Source of the DNA: Mycolicibacterium novocastrense
Lineage (GTDB): Bacteria > Actinomycetota > Actinomycetes > Mycobacteriales > Mycobacteriaceae
Direction of reading: 5' to 3'
Assembly: GCF_001570485.1 (NCBI RefSeq)
Contig: NZ_BCTA01000069.1
Location: 62,001-126,000, forward strand
Length of the DNA: 64,000 nt
How positions within the stretch are numbered: position 1 is the stretch's first letter; every line of letters begins with the position of its first letter. Made by a program: the position numbers and the translations under genes. The notes below the pieces were generated by a model. The model saw nothing but the letters and a program-made list of their open reading frames with translations. It searched no databases and was not told where the DNA came from. Below are positions 25,165-34,360 of the stretch, in pieces.

Positions 25165-26223
25165 CTAGCCGGCCTTGGCGCTGTCTTGCTCGCGCTTGAT
25201 CTCCAGCGCGATGTCGATCAACTGGTCCTCCTGGCCGCCGATGAGCTTGCGCTGGCCGGCGCGGTGCAGCAGCTGGTGCGCCGGCACGCCGTAACGCTCG
25301 GATTGGCGGATCGCGTGCTTGAGGAAGCTCGAGTACACGCCCGAATAGCCCATGATCAGCGCGTTGCGGTCCAACAGGCACTCGGCCGGCATCGCGGGTG
25401 CCACGACCTCTTCTGCCGCGTCGGCGATGTCGAAGAAGTCGATACCGGTCTTGACGCCGATCTTGTCGAACACCCCGATCAGCGCCTCGACCGGTGCGTT
25501 GCCCGCACCCGCGCCGAACCGGCGGCACGAACCGTCGATCTGCTTGGCACCCGCACGCACGGCCTCGATCGAGTTCGCGACGCCCAGGCCGAGGTTCTCG
25601 TGGCCGTGGAAGCCGACCTGCGCGTCGTCGCCCAACTCCGCCACCAGGGCCGCGACCCGGTCACGAACACCCTCGAGCACCAACGCGCCCGCCGAGTCGA
25701 CGACGTACACGCACTGGCAGCCGGCGTCGGCCATGATCCGCGCCTGGGCGGCCAGCTTCTCCGGCGGGATCGTGTGGCTCATCATCAAAAAGCCGACGGT
25801 CTCCAGGCCGAGTTCACGCGCCAGCCCGAAGTGCTGGATGGACACGTCGGCCTCGGTGCAGTGGGTGGCGATCCGGCAGATCGAGCCGCCGTTGTTCTGC
25901 GCCTCCTTGATGTCCTCCTTGGTGCCCACCCCGGGCAGCATCAGGAAGGCGATCTTGGATTCGGTGGCCGTCTCGGCGGCCAGCTTGATCAGCTCCTGCT
26001 CAGGGGTCTTGGAGAAGCCGTAGTTGAAACTCGACCCACCGAGGCCGTCGCCGTGGGTCACCTCGATGACCGGCACACCGGCGGCGTCCAGCGCCGCGAC
26101 GATCGCGTGCACTTCCTCCTTGGTGAACTGGTGCCGTTTGTGGTGACTGCCGTCGCGCAGCGACGTGTCCGTCATCCGGACATCCCAGATCGGATTGAAA
26201 TAGATGCTGTCGGTGCCGCTCAT
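25165..26223 (-). CDS. hsaF: 4-Hydroxy-2-oxohexanoate aldolase HsaF
   Basis: 352 residues. DmpG/BphI-type class II aldolase that splits the ring-A-derived hydroxy-oxoacid to pyruvate and propanal. Metal-site motifs TDTSLRDGSHH (18-28) and GFHGHENLGLG are visible. ATG overlaps the hsaG stop (ATGA). Partners physically with HsaG, which takes the aldehyde by channelling in this family. Last gene of hsaE-hsaG-hsaF, led by the KstR site at 27989. Confidence 0.94.
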   Translation of the reverse strand: MSGTDSIYFNPIWDVRMTDTSLRDGSHHKRHQFTKEEVHAIVAALDAAGVPVIEVTHGDGLGGSSFNYGFSKTPEQELIKLAAETATESKIAFLMLPGVGTKEDIKEAQNNGGSICRIATHCTEADVSIQHFGLARELGLETVGFLMMSHTIPPEKLAAQARIMADAGCQCVYVVDSAGALVLEGVRDRVAALVAELGDDAQVGFHGHENLGLGVANSIEAVRAGAKQIDGSCRRFGAGAGNAPVEALIGVFDKIGVKTGIDFFDIADAAEEVVAPAMPAECLLDRNALIMGYSGVYSSFLKHAIRQSERYGVPAHQLLHRAGQRKLIGGQEDQLIDIALEIKREQDSAKAG

Positions 26224-27137
26224 GCTTGGCCTCCTGCACTGCTCGTGGCCATGGACTCCTTCGCGATCTCCTCGCCCACCTTCGTGGCCGCGGCGGTCAT
26301 GATGTCCAGGTTTCCAGCGTAAGGCGGCAGGTAATCGCCCGCACCCTCCACTTCGATGAATGTGGTGACGACGTGGTTGCCGCCGTTGACCACCGACGGT
26401 TCGTCGAACTGCGGATCGTTGAGCAACCGGTAGCCGGGCACATAGGTCTGCACCTCGGCAACGACGTCGCGGATCGACTGGGTGACCGCATCGTGGTCGG
26501 CGTCCTCGGGGATCGCGCAGAAGATGGTGTCGCGCATGATCATCGGCGGCTCGGCGGGATTGAGGATGATGATCGCCTTGCCGCGCTGGGCGCCACCGAT
26601 GTTCTGCACACCGGCGCTGGTGGTCTTGGTGAATTCGTCGATGTTGGCGCGCGTGCCAGGACCGGCCGAGGCCGACGAGACCGAGGCCACGATCTCGGCG
26701 TAGGGCACCTCCACCGCACGAGAAACCGCGTACACGATCGGGATGGTCGCCTGCCCGCCGCAGGTGACCATGTTGACGTTGGGCGCGTCGAGATGGTCGC
26801 GCAGATTGGCGGGCGGGATCACGCCCGGCCCGATGGCCGCGGGCGTCAGGTCGATCGCGCGGATACCGGCCTCGGCATACTTCGGCGCGGCGTCGCGATG
26901 CACGTAGGCGCTGGTGGCCTCGAAGACCATGTCGGGCTTCTCGCTCTGCGCCAGAAGCCAATCCACGCCCTCGTGCGAGGTTTCCAAGCCGAGCTTGCGG
27001 GCGCGCGCCAGGCCCTCGCTCTCCGGGTCGATGCCGATCATCCAGCGTGGTTCCAACCACTCCGAGCGCAGCAGTTTGTACAGCAGGTCGGTGCTGATGT
27101 TGCCGGATCCGACGATCGCGACGCTTGCTTTAGGCAT
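26220..27137 (-). CDS. hsaG: Acylating propanal/acetaldehyde dehydrogenase HsaG
   Basis: 305 residues. NAD-binding motif VGSGNISTD (9-17) and catalytic Cys126 in VTCGGQATIP. It converts propanal from HsaF to propionyl-CoA. ATG at 27137 with GGAG upstream, seven bases after the hsaE stop codon. Closely follows Rv3535c. Confidence 0.95.
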   Translation of the reverse strand: MPKASVAIVGSGNISTDLLYKLLRSEWLEPRWMIGIDPESEGLARARKLGLETSHEGVDWLLAQSEKPDMVFEATSAYVHRDAAPKYAEAGIRAIDLTPAAIGPGVIPPANLRDHLDAPNVNMVTCGGQATIPIVYAVSRAVEVPYAEIVASVSSASAGPGTRANIDEFTKTTSAGVQNIGGAQRGKAIIILNPAEPPMIMRDTIFCAIPEDADHDAVTQSIRDVVAEVQTYVPGYRLLNDPQFDEPSVVNGGNHVVTTFIEVEGAGDYLPPYAGNLDIMTAAATKVGEEIAKESMATSSAGGQA

Positions 27138-27144
27138 AACGCTC

Positions 27145-27930
27145 CTATTCGAAACTCAGGTGGACCGAACCCAGCCCGGTGAAGTCGGCGACGTACTCGG
27201 CGCCCGGGGTGGCGTCGAACGCCTTGGTGCACGAGCCGGGTAACACGATGTCACCGGCCTTGAGGCGGACGCCGAAGCTGTCCACCTTGCGGGCCAACCA
27301 CGCCACTGCGGTCACCGGGTTACCCAGCACCGCATCGCTGCGGCCCTTCGCCACCACCTCGCCGTTGCGGGTCAGCACCGCGTCGATAGCGGTGATGTCG
27401 ATGTCCTTCGGCGACACCCGGTTCTCACCGAGCACCCAGCCCGCCGAGGACGCGTTGTCGGCGATCGTGTCGCAGAGTTTGATCTTCCAGTCCGTGATGC
27501 GGGTGTCGATCAACTCGATGGCGGGCGCGAACGCGGCCGTCGCAGCCAGCACGTCGTCCTCGGTGCAGCCTTCACCGGGCAGGTCGTCGGCCAGGACGAA
27601 TCCCACCTCCACCTCGACGCGGGGATAGAGGTAGTCGGCGGACTTGACGGGCGTGTCCTCGTGGACGGCCATCTCGTCGAGCAGATGCCCGTAGTCGGGT
27701 TCGTCGACGTTCATCATCTGCTGCATGGCCTTCGACGACAGGCCGACCTTGTGGCCGATGACCTTGGCACCCTCGGCGACGCGCTGGCGGATATTGATGA
27801 GCTGGATCTCGTAGGCGTCAACGACGTCGATGTCCGGATGGGCGTCGGTCAACGGCGAGATGGGAACCTTGCTGCGCTCGGCCTGGGCGAGATCGGCGGC
27901 CAGCTTCTGCCGCACCTGATCACTGAGCAT
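27145..27930 (-). CDS. hsaE: 2-Hydroxyhexa-2,4-dienoate hydratase HsaE
   Basis: 261 residues of the 2-keto-4-pentenoate hydratase family. It hydrates the diene formed from ring A, feeding HsaF. Typical segments: KVGLSSKAMQQMMNVDEPDYG, EVEVGFVLADDLPG and GNPVTAVAWLARKV. ATG at 27930 is first in the operon, 58 bases from the KstR operator shared with kstD. Confidence 0.94.
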   Translation of the reverse strand: MLSDQVRQKLAADLAQAERSKVPISPLTDAHPDIDVVDAYEIQLINIRQRVAEGAKVIGHKVGLSSKAMQQMMNVDEPDYGHLLDEMAVHEDTPVKSADYLYPRVEVEVGFVLADDLPGEGCTEDDVLAATAAFAPAIELIDTRITDWKIKLCDTIADNASSAGWVLGENRVSPKDIDITAIDAVLTRNGEVVAKGRSDAVLGNPVTAVAWLARKVDSFGVRLKAGDIVLPGSCTKAFDATPGAEYVADFTGLGSVHLSFE

Positions 27931-27988
27931 TCTTATGAAGTCCCCTTGTTCTGTTGACCGGCGCGGTTGTGGGTCGGCCGCGCAATTC

Positions 27989-28002
27989 TATAACGTGTTC
28001 TA
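27989..28002. promoter_or_regulatory. KstR operator between hsaE and kstD
   Basis: TATAACGTGTTCTA, full consensus match, ending one base before the kstD ATG. Its left part TATAAC also resembles a -10 box, so the repressor would cover the kstD promoter and start site. Confidence 0.88.
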
Positions 28003-28003
28003 C

Positions 28004-29686
28004 ATGACTGGTCAGGAGTACGACGTCGTCGTGGTGGGGAGCGGCGCCGCCGGTATGGTCGCCGCGCTCACCGCAGCCCACCAGGGACTTTCCACAGTAG
28101 TCGTCGAGAAGGCTCCGCACTACGGTGGTTCCACTGCGCGGTCAGGTGGTGGCGTCTGGATCCCGAACAACGAGGTCCTCAAGCGCGACGGCGTCAAGGA
28201 CACTCCCGACGCCGCCCGCACCTACCTGCACAGCATCATCGGCGACGTCGTGCCCGCCGAGAAGATCGACACCTATCTCGATCGCGGACCGGAGATGTTG
28301 TCCTTCGTGCTCAAGCACTCACCCCTGCGGCTGTGCTGGGTGCCGGGCTACTCCGACTACTACCCCGAGACACCGGGCGGCAAGCCGTCGGGGCGGTCCG
28401 TCGAACCCAAGCCGTTCAACGCCAAGAAACTCGGCCCGGACCTGCCGGGCCTGGAACCGCCATACGGCAAGGTTCCGATGAACATGGTTGTCATGCAGCA
28501 GGACTACGTCCGGCTCAACCAGCTCAAGCGCCATCCGCGCGGTGTGCTGCGCAGCCTCAAGGTGGGCGTGCGCGCCACGTGGGCCAAGGTCACCGGCAAG
28601 AACCTGGTCGGCATGGGCCGCGCGTTGATCGCGCCGCTGCGCATCGGCCTGCGCGAGGCGGGTGTGCCAGTTCGACTGAACACCGCGCTGACCGACCTCT
28701 ATGTCGAGGACGGTGTCGTGCGCGGCATCTACGTACGCGACAGCACCGCACCGGAATCCGGTGAGCCCGAACTGATCCGGGCCCGTCGTGGCGTCATCCT
28801 CGGCTCCGGCGGCTTCGAACACAACGAGCAGATGCGGGTCAAGTACCAGCGTGCCCCGATCACCACCGAATGGACGGTCGGCGCCAAGGCCAACACCGGT
28901 GACGGCATCATCGCCGCCGAGAAGCTGGGCGCGGCACTCGACGTCATGGAAGACGCCTGGTGGGGGCCGACGGTGCCGCTGGTCGGCGCCCCGTGGTTTG
29001 CGCTGTCGGAACGCAACTCGCCGGGCTCGATCATCGTCAACATGGCGGGCAAACGGTTCATGAACGAGTCGATGCCCTATGTCGAGGCGTGCCACCACAT
29101 GTACGGCGGGCAGTACGGCCAGGGGCCGGGGCCCGGGGAGAACATCCCGGCCTGGCTGGTGTTCGACCAGCGGTACCGGGACCGCTACATCTTTGCCGGC
29201 CTTCAACCGGGCCAGCGGATTCCGAAGAAGTGGCTGGAATCGGGCGTGATCGTCACGGCCGACACGCTCGAGGAACTGGCCGAGAAGACGGGGTTGCCGG
29301 TGGAGGCCTTCAAGGCCACCGTCGAGCGGTTCAACGGATTCGCGCGCTCCGGCGTCGACGAAGACTTCAAGCGCGGCGAGAGCGCCTACGACCGCTACTA
29401 CGGCGATCCGACCAACAAGCCCAATCCCAACCTGGGCGAGCTCACCCATCCGCCGTACTACGCGGCCAAGTTGGTGCCCGGTGACCTGGGCACCAAGGGC
29501 GGCGTGGTCACCGACGTGTACGGGCGCGCTCTGCGCGACGACGGGTCGGTGATCGAGGGACTCTATGCTGCGGGCAATGTCAGCGCCCCGGTGATGGGCC
29601 ACACCTACCCCGGCCCGGGCGGCACCATCGGCCCGGCGATGACGTTCGGATACCTTGCAGCACTACACATCGCCGGAAAGAGTTAA
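28004..29686 (+). CDS. kstD: 3-Ketosteroid delta1-dehydrogenase KstD
   Basis: 560 residues, close to Rv3537 throughout. FAD-dependent enzyme that introduces the C1-C2 double bond in 3-ketosteroids. FAD-binding GSGAAG (12-17), the Tyr-rich GYSDYYP region (116-121) where the catalytic Tyr is expected, and HTYPGPGGTIGPA near the C-terminus. The start is ATG 28004; an upstream in-frame ATG at 27935 would run through the KstR box and is rejected. The transcript is probably leaderless or nearly so. Confidence 0.96.
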   Translation: MTGQEYDVVVVGSGAAGMVAALTAAHQGLSTVVVEKAPHYGGSTARSGGGVWIPNNEVLKRDGVKDTPDAARTYLHSIIGDVVPAEKIDTYLDRGPEMLSFVLKHSPLRLCWVPGYSDYYPETPGGKPSGRSVEPKPFNAKKLGPDLPGLEPPYGKVPMNMVVMQQDYVRLNQLKRHPRGVLRSLKVGVRATWAKVTGKNLVGMGRALIAPLRIGLREAGVPVRLNTALTDLYVEDGVVRGIYVRDSTAPESGEPELIRARRGVILGSGGFEHNEQMRVKYQRAPITTEWTVGAKANTGDGIIAAEKLGAALDVMEDAWWGPTVPLVGAPWFALSERNSPGSIIVNMAGKRFMNESMPYVEACHHMYGGQYGQGPGPGENIPAWLVFDQRYRDRYIFAGLQPGQRIPKKWLESGVIVTADTLEELAEKTGLPVEAFKATVERFNGFARSGVDEDFKRGESAYDRYYGDPTNKPNPNLGELTHPPYYAAKLVPGDLGTKGGVVTDVYGRALRDDGSVIEGLYAAGNVSAPVMGHTYPGPGGTIGPAMTFGYLAALHIAGKS

Positions 29687-29689
29687 CGC

Positions 29690-30550
29690 ATGCCCATCAA
29701 TCTCGACGAGGCGCTCGGCGCCGAACTCCCCGCCGCCGAGTTCTCCTGGACCAGCAGCGACATTCAGCTCTACCACCTCGGGCTCGGCGCAGGCGCCGAC
29801 CCGATGGACAAGCGCGAGTTGCGCTACCTGACCGACGAAACGCCGCAGGTGCTACCGACGTTCGGCAATGTTGCGCAGAGCTTCCACATGACGGAACCGC
29901 CGACGGTGAAGTTCCCGGGTATCAACATCGAGCTTTCCAAGGTGCTGCACGCCAGCGAGGCCGTGTCGGTTCCGGGCCCGATTCCGCCGTCGGGCACCGG
30001 GATCGCCGTCACGCGCTTCACCGACATCTGGGACAAGGGCAAGGCCGCGGTCATCTGGTCGGAGACCACGGTGACGGCGCCCGACGGCACCCCGTTGTGG
30101 ACCCAGAAGCGATCGATCTTCGCGCGCGGTGAAGGTGGCTTCGGTGGCGATCGTGGACCGTCGGGAGCTTCGGAACCTCCGCAGCGCGCACCGGATTTCG
30201 AGATCGCGATCCCCACTTCCCCGCAGCAGGCGCTGCTGTACCGGATGTGCGGCGATCGCAACCCGCTGCACTCCGATCCCGACTTCGCGGCGGCGGCGGG
30301 ATTTCCGCGTCCGATCCTGCACGGGTTGTGTACCTACGGCATGACGTGCAAGGCGCTGGTCGACACCCTGCTCGACGGCGATACCGCGCGGGTCGCAAGC
30401 TACGGCGCGCGCTTCGCCGGAGTGGTGTTCCCCGGGGAGACGCTCAGGGCCAGCGTGTGGAAGGACGGCGACGGCTTCGTCGCCACCGTGACCGCACCCG
30501 GGCGCGACGATGCGATGGCGCTCGCCGGCGTGGAGTTGACCCCCGCCTAG
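29690..30550 (+). CDS. MaoC-type steroid enoyl-CoA hydratase (Rv3538 family)
   Basis: 286 residues, double hot-dog fold. The hydratase 2 motif has catalytic Asp189 and His194 in DRNPLHSDPDF, followed by PILHGLCTYG. The N-terminal half is the non-catalytic hot-dog. It is likely to hydrate a steroid side-chain enoyl-CoA; the M. tuberculosis counterpart has been named Hsd4B or ChsH3, which I recall rather than prove. Three bases after kstD, so same operon. Its stop overlaps the stop of the convergent PGRS-like gene (CTAG). Confidence 0.87.
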   Translation: MPINLDEALGAELPAAEFSWTSSDIQLYHLGLGAGADPMDKRELRYLTDETPQVLPTFGNVAQSFHMTEPPTVKFPGINIELSKVLHASEAVSVPGPIPPSGTGIAVTRFTDIWDKGKAAVIWSETTVTAPDGTPLWTQKRSIFARGEGGFGGDRGPSGASEPPQRAPDFEIAIPTSPQQALLYRMCGDRNPLHSDPDFAAAAGFPRPILHGLCTYGMTCKALVDTLLDGDTARVASYGARFAGVVFPGETLRASVWKDGDGFVATVTAPGRDDAMALAGVELTPA

Positions 30551-32244
30551 GGGTTAGACCCGGACGCGCCGTTTCCGCCGGTGCCACCCTCGCCGCCGGA
30601 ACCACCCGTGGTGCCGGACCCCTGATTGCCGGAATTACCGGCGTTGCCTGCATTACCGGACGCGCCGATATTTCCGTCCGACGTGTACGCCCTGCCACCA
30701 TTGCCGCCCTTGCCGCCGGTGCCGCCGGTGCCGCCGGTGCCGTTGACACCGTTGCTGCCAGTGCTGCCGCGCTTACCGAAGATCCCACCGGCGCCGCCCT
30801 TGGCTCCGCTGCCGCCGGTGCCGGCGTCACCGCCCTTGCCGCCGGTGCCCCCGGTGCCCCCTTTACCGCCCGACGCATTCCCTGGATAGGTCGACGTGCT
30901 GGGGCTGGATTGGAGATTTTGCACCGCACCGGCGCCACCGAGGCCACCGTTGCCGCCATTGCCCCCGGCCGCCCCGTCACCGCCGTCACCACCGTCGGCG
31001 CCGTTCCCGCCGGCTCCGCCATTGCCGACCAGAAGCCCTCCGCGGCCACCTTTGCCGCCGGAACCGCCGCTGGTTCCGTTGGAACCCGCGGTGCCGACAC
31101 CGCCGTCGCCGCCGTCTCCGCCTATTCCGCCTTGGACGATGCCCGAAGTTTCCGGATTGGACGAGAACAACACCACTGTCTCGTTCCCACCGCTGCCACC
31201 GTTGCCACCCGCGCCGCCACCCGGACCACCGTCACCACCATTGCCACCGGCACCGCCGGTTCCGTTATAACGGGCCGATCCGCCGGAGCCCCTGCCGCCG
31301 TTACCCCCGGGGGCTCCCGCGATGTCGGTATCGCCGCCGTTTCCGCCATCGCCACTCACCGCGATCGAGGTGTTGTTGTTGGGTCCGCTAGAGGTGGTGA
31401 GCTGACCCTGCCCGCCGTTGCCGCCGCCGGTAGCCCCTTCCTGACCCGGTGCGCCGGGCCCTCCGCTGGCTCCGATCACCGTGCCCGTCCCGGTCAAGGA
31501 CGTCGGATAACTCGTGCCGGTGGCCGCACGAGTGCCATCCCATGTCGGGTTGACGCCGTCTGCACCGTCCCAGCCCAAGCCGCCATGACCGCCACTACCG
31601 CCGTTGCCGATCAGGGTGAACAGCCCGACGCTGCCGCCGTTCCCCCCGTTGCCGCCATTGCGGGTGGCATCACCCGCCGCGCCGTTGCCGCCGTTTCCGG
31701 CGTTGCCGATCAACGCGAACGCGCCCACGTTGCCGCCGTTGCCGCCCGCGCCGGCGCGAACGCCGAGCACACCGGTGCCGCCGTTGCCGCCGTTCCCGCC
31801 GAACAACCCGGCGTGGCCACCGTTGCCACCGTTGGCTCCATTACCACCGTTGCCGAACAAGATGCCGCCATTGCCGCCGTTGCACGCCGAGCCGACGCAA
31901 TCGGCAGCAGCGTTCAAACCATTACCGATGAGCCAGCCGCCCGGCCCGATCATCGGACGTCCCCCGAAAGTGCTGAAACTGGCGGCTGCGGGGGCGCCCC
32001 CGCCAGATCCGGTCAGGCTGTTTTCATACAGCAACCAGAAGTCATCGGGCGGCGGAGCCAATGGCACCAACACCGATTCCACCGACGCCAACTGGACGAC
32101 CGGAGAGGTCTCCGCTGGAGCCGGACCGCTCGGCGGTGCGATCAGCAGGGCACCACCGCCCGCCACCGCCGCCGCGCCGATTCCGACCCCGAGATACTGC
32201 CGAATCCGTACCACCCGTCGAGCGTCTCTTCGATGTTTGGCCAT
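30547..32244 (-). CDS. PGRS-like glycine-rich exported protein without PE domain
   Basis: 565 residues. Residues 1-45 are a basic start plus hydrophobic stretch (LGVGIGAAAVAGGGALLIA) resembling a signal anchor. Residues 46-115 form a unique section including PPDDFWLLYENSL and GGWLIGNG. From about residue 120 to the end it is GGxGG-type repeats (GGNGG, GGAGG, GGTGG), as in PE_PGRS proteins, with two short interruptions. The PE domain is absent. It occupies the PPE63 position of M. tuberculosis. Probably cell-surface; function unknown. Confidence 0.82.
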   Translation of the reverse strand: MAKHRRDARRVVRIRQYLGVGIGAAAVAGGGALLIAPPSGPAPAETSPVVQLASVESVLVPLAPPPDDFWLLYENSLTGSGGGAPAAASFSTFGGRPMIGPGGWLIGNGLNAAADCVGSACNGGNGGILFGNGGNGANGGNGGHAGLFGGNGGNGGTGVLGVRAGAGGNGGNVGAFALIGNAGNGGNGAAGDATRNGGNGGNGGSVGLFTLIGNGGSGGHGGLGWDGADGVNPTWDGTRAATGTSYPTSLTGTGTVIGASGGPGAPGQEGATGGGNGGQGQLTTSSGPNNNTSIAVSGDGGNGGDTDIAGAPGGNGGRGSGGSARYNGTGGAGGNGGDGGPGGGAGGNGGSGGNETVVLFSSNPETSGIVQGGIGGDGGDGGVGTAGSNGTSGGSGGKGGRGGLLVGNGGAGGNGADGGDGGDGAAGGNGGNGGLGGAGAVQNLQSSPSTSTYPGNASGGKGGTGGTGGKGGDAGTGGSGAKGGAGGIFGKRGSTGSNGVNGTGGTGGTGGKGGNGGRAYTSDGNIGASGNAGNAGNSGNQGSGTTGGSGGEGGTGGNGASGSNP

Positions 32245-32627
32245 GACGTGACTCCTCTGTAGGTGGTGAGACGTCGGGCGCCTCGGTCGCTTGCCTCTGT
32301 TTCAGCCGGTTGGCCGATACGACCGTACGGTTTGCTGAAAAGATACATGAGGGTACAAAGTCATCAATCGGCGCGGGCATTTGCCCTGTGGCCCAGCTTT
32401 TACCACCGTGTCTTGAACGGCACTCCGAAATCACAGCCGAATTTGCGACGTATCAGCAGGCACGAAAAGTCACCGATGGACGTGTTCAGAAAACTGGCCT
32501 ACGCAGACGATGCCTTCGCGTTCTACCGAGAATGGGCGGTCAACGGACAGAATCCGCCATTACCGAGCAACCTGATAGTTTTTCCTTCGGTGACCATTCC
32601 AATTCTCGGACGAGTCAGGAGCACATC
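32245..32627. other. 383-base intergenic region between PGRS-like and MPT63-like genes
   Basis: Divergent promoter region. Seen: inverted repeat TTTCAGC (32300-32306) / GCTGAAA (32334-32340) enclosing a 10-base palindrome ACCGTACGGT (32322-32331), close to the PGRS-like start. At the other end AGGAG (32617-32621) serves the MPT63-like TTG start. Reading frames here are open but show no coding character I trust. Confidence 0.45.
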
Positions 32628-33584
32628 TTGAAGATCACCAGGATCACCAGCGTCTTGGCAGCGACCGCGACCGCGGGATTCATCGCAGCACCGTTCGCCT
32701 CCGCCGAGCCCGAAGCCACGCCACCCGGGCCGACGGTCCAGACCCAGACACTCGGATCCCAGGGCAAGTTGGTCGACGGGGCCGTGATCCAAGGCTGGAC
32801 GATCACCAACCTCATGCCCAGCAGCGACGTCATCCCCTACCCGGTGACCGGCACGCTGTGGGAGGCAACGGCGACAGACCAGGCGATCCAGGGATCGGCG
32901 ACTCCTATCGTGGCGAACCTGGTCGCACGGACCGCCGACGGCCAGACGTGCCGCTCGCTGTTCGAGGTGGCCACGCCGCAGGGTGTGAACCCCTCGACGC
33001 TGGCTCAGGGGCAGGAGACGTCCGGCAAGGTCTACTTCGACGTCACCGGCGCAACCCCAGACCGGGTGGTCTACAACGCAGGCGGACAGGATCTGCTGGT
33101 GTGGACCAAGCCTGCCACGACCTCGAGCACGAGCACGTCCTCGCCGTCGACCTCGTACGGCACCGGTAGCACCGCACCCGCGGAGGCTCCGGCTACCGAG
33201 GCTCCCGAGGGCACGACCGCGGCTCCGGAGGGCACGACCGCCGCTCCGGCCGCAACGGGCGCCGAGGCACCCGAGGGCAGCCAGGGCACGCCGATCGCCG
33301 AGGGCAGCCAGGGCACACCGCTTCCGGAAGGCAGCCAGGGCACCCCGATCGCGCCGGCTCAGCCCGAGGGTGCGCCCGCTCCTGCCGCGCAGGGCATCCC
33401 GGCTCAGCCCGAGGGCGCGCCCGCTCCTGCCGCGCAGGGCACCCCGGCACAGCCCGCACAGGGCACGCCGGCTCCGGCCGGCACCGAGGGCGTTCCGCAG
33501 CCCGCCGGAAGCCAGGGCACCCCGTTGCCCGCCGGCGACCAGGTGCAGACCCCGACCACCTACACCCCGGCCCCGACTCCGTAA
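32628..33584 (+). CDS. MPT63-like secreted protein with Pro/Ala-rich repeat tail
   Basis: 318 residues from TTG 32628, supported by AGGAG six bases before. Signal peptide ends at FASA. Residues about 35-165 match the MPT63 immunoglobulin-like domain (GWTITNL, YPVTGTLWEATATDQAI, GKVYFDVTGATPD, DLLVW). Residues 170-318 are low-complexity with repeats EGSQGTP and AQPEGAPAPAAQGTP. M. tuberculosis MPT63 ends after the first domain. Probably secreted and surface-exposed. A longer frame starting upstream is open but lacks a ribosome-binding site. Confidence 0.82.
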   Translation: MKITRITSVLAATATAGFIAAPFASAEPEATPPGPTVQTQTLGSQGKLVDGAVIQGWTITNLMPSSDVIPYPVTGTLWEATATDQAIQGSATPIVANLVARTADGQTCRSLFEVATPQGVNPSTLAQGQETSGKVYFDVTGATPDRVVYNAGGQDLLVWTKPATTSSTSTSSPSTSYGTGSTAPAEAPATEAPEGTTAAPEGTTAAPAATGAEAPEGSQGTPIAEGSQGTPLPEGSQGTPIAPAQPEGAPAPAAQGIPAQPEGAPAPAAQGTPAQPAQGTPAPAGTEGVPQPAGSQGTPLPAGDQVQTPTTYTPAPTP

Positions 33585-33618
33585 GCGGATCGCCTAACAG
33601 GTCATACGGTCAGCGTCG

Positions 33619-34317
33619 TCACGAGTGCGAGGACCACCACGCGTACAACCGTGGAAAGGTCGGGCCATTCGGCCCCGCTCGGACGGCGCTGACCGTCTTT
33701 CTCTCCTCGTCGGTCCAGACCACGGTCGGTTGACCGTCTGTGAGGCCGCAGTAGAGCTGCCCGCTGATGCTGTCCGGCGTGGCGTTGCGCCGCCACGGCC
33801 CCGGTGACTGGATATTGCCCGGGCAGTCGACCCTCTTCGCGGCCCCGATCGTCTCGTTGAAGACCCTTTCGAGTGAGATGCTGTCACCGACGAGGCTGAA
33901 CGTCGCCGACACCGGGCCGTCGGGATCGTCGTTCTGGGCGCACTTCACCTGCGACAGAACACCTTCGGGCGCTTGCGTCGGCTCGCACGCGCCGGCGCGG
34001 TAGCCCTTCGGCAGCAACCGCAGCAGCCGCCCGTCGTCCTCGGACGTGGTCGTCGGCTGAGACGGCCCGGTCGCCGCGGGTGCCTCGGATTCGGCGGGTT
34101 GGGCGTAGTCCTCAGACGGCCGCGTCAACCAGAAGACCACTCCGCCGACCGCGACGACGAAGACGGCGCCGATGGCCAGGGCCTTGCCTCTGGACCTCGG
34201 CTGCACCTGGCGCGGAGTCACCGTCAGCGGTGCATCGAACCTGCGCGCCCAATTTCCCTGACCGGCAGAGAATTCCGGATCAGGGTCGTCCCACCCGGGC
34301 GGCCTCGGCGAGTTCAC
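33619..34317 (-). CDS. Membrane-anchored protein with extracytoplasmic domain, function unknown
   Basis: 232 residues from GTG 34317. Short cytoplasmic part, one transmembrane helix (about 47-64, ALAIGAVFVVAVGGVVFWL), a Ser/Thr/Pro-rich linker, then an outside domain with four cysteines (GACEPT, VKCAQN, DCPGNI, LYCGLT) likely forming disulphides. The layout resembles mycobacterial kinase-type sensor domains without a kinase. Convergent with the MPT63-like gene. Confidence 0.68.
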   Translation of the reverse strand: MNSPRPPGWDDPDPEFSAGQGNWARRFDAPLTVTPRQVQPRSRGKALAIGAVFVVAVGGVVFWLTRPSEDYAQPAESEAPAATGPSQPTTTSEDDGRLLRLLPKGYRAGACEPTQAPEGVLSQVKCAQNDDPDGPVSATFSLVGDSISLERVFNETIGAAKRVDCPGNIQSPGPWRRNATPDSISGQLYCGLTDGQPTVVWTDEERKTVSAVRAGPNGPTFPRLYAWWSSHS

Positions 34318-34360
34318 CCCTCAGAGGGTAGTAGGCGCCTCGAGCTCAGCGGCACACCGA

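Noticed and set aside
28319..29602. 427-codon minus-strand frame inside kstD
   Set aside because: Shadow of kstD, whose product matches known KstD over its whole length.
30247..32262. 671-codon plus-strand frame opposite the PGRS-like gene
   Set aside because: Ala/Thr/Val repeats are the complement of GGxGG coding repeats; the minus frame has a proper N-terminus and start.
32263..32631. Possible 122-codon gene upstream of the MPT63-like gene
   Set aside because: No ribosome-binding site, no recognisable pattern, and it runs into the MPT63-like start; treated as intergenic.
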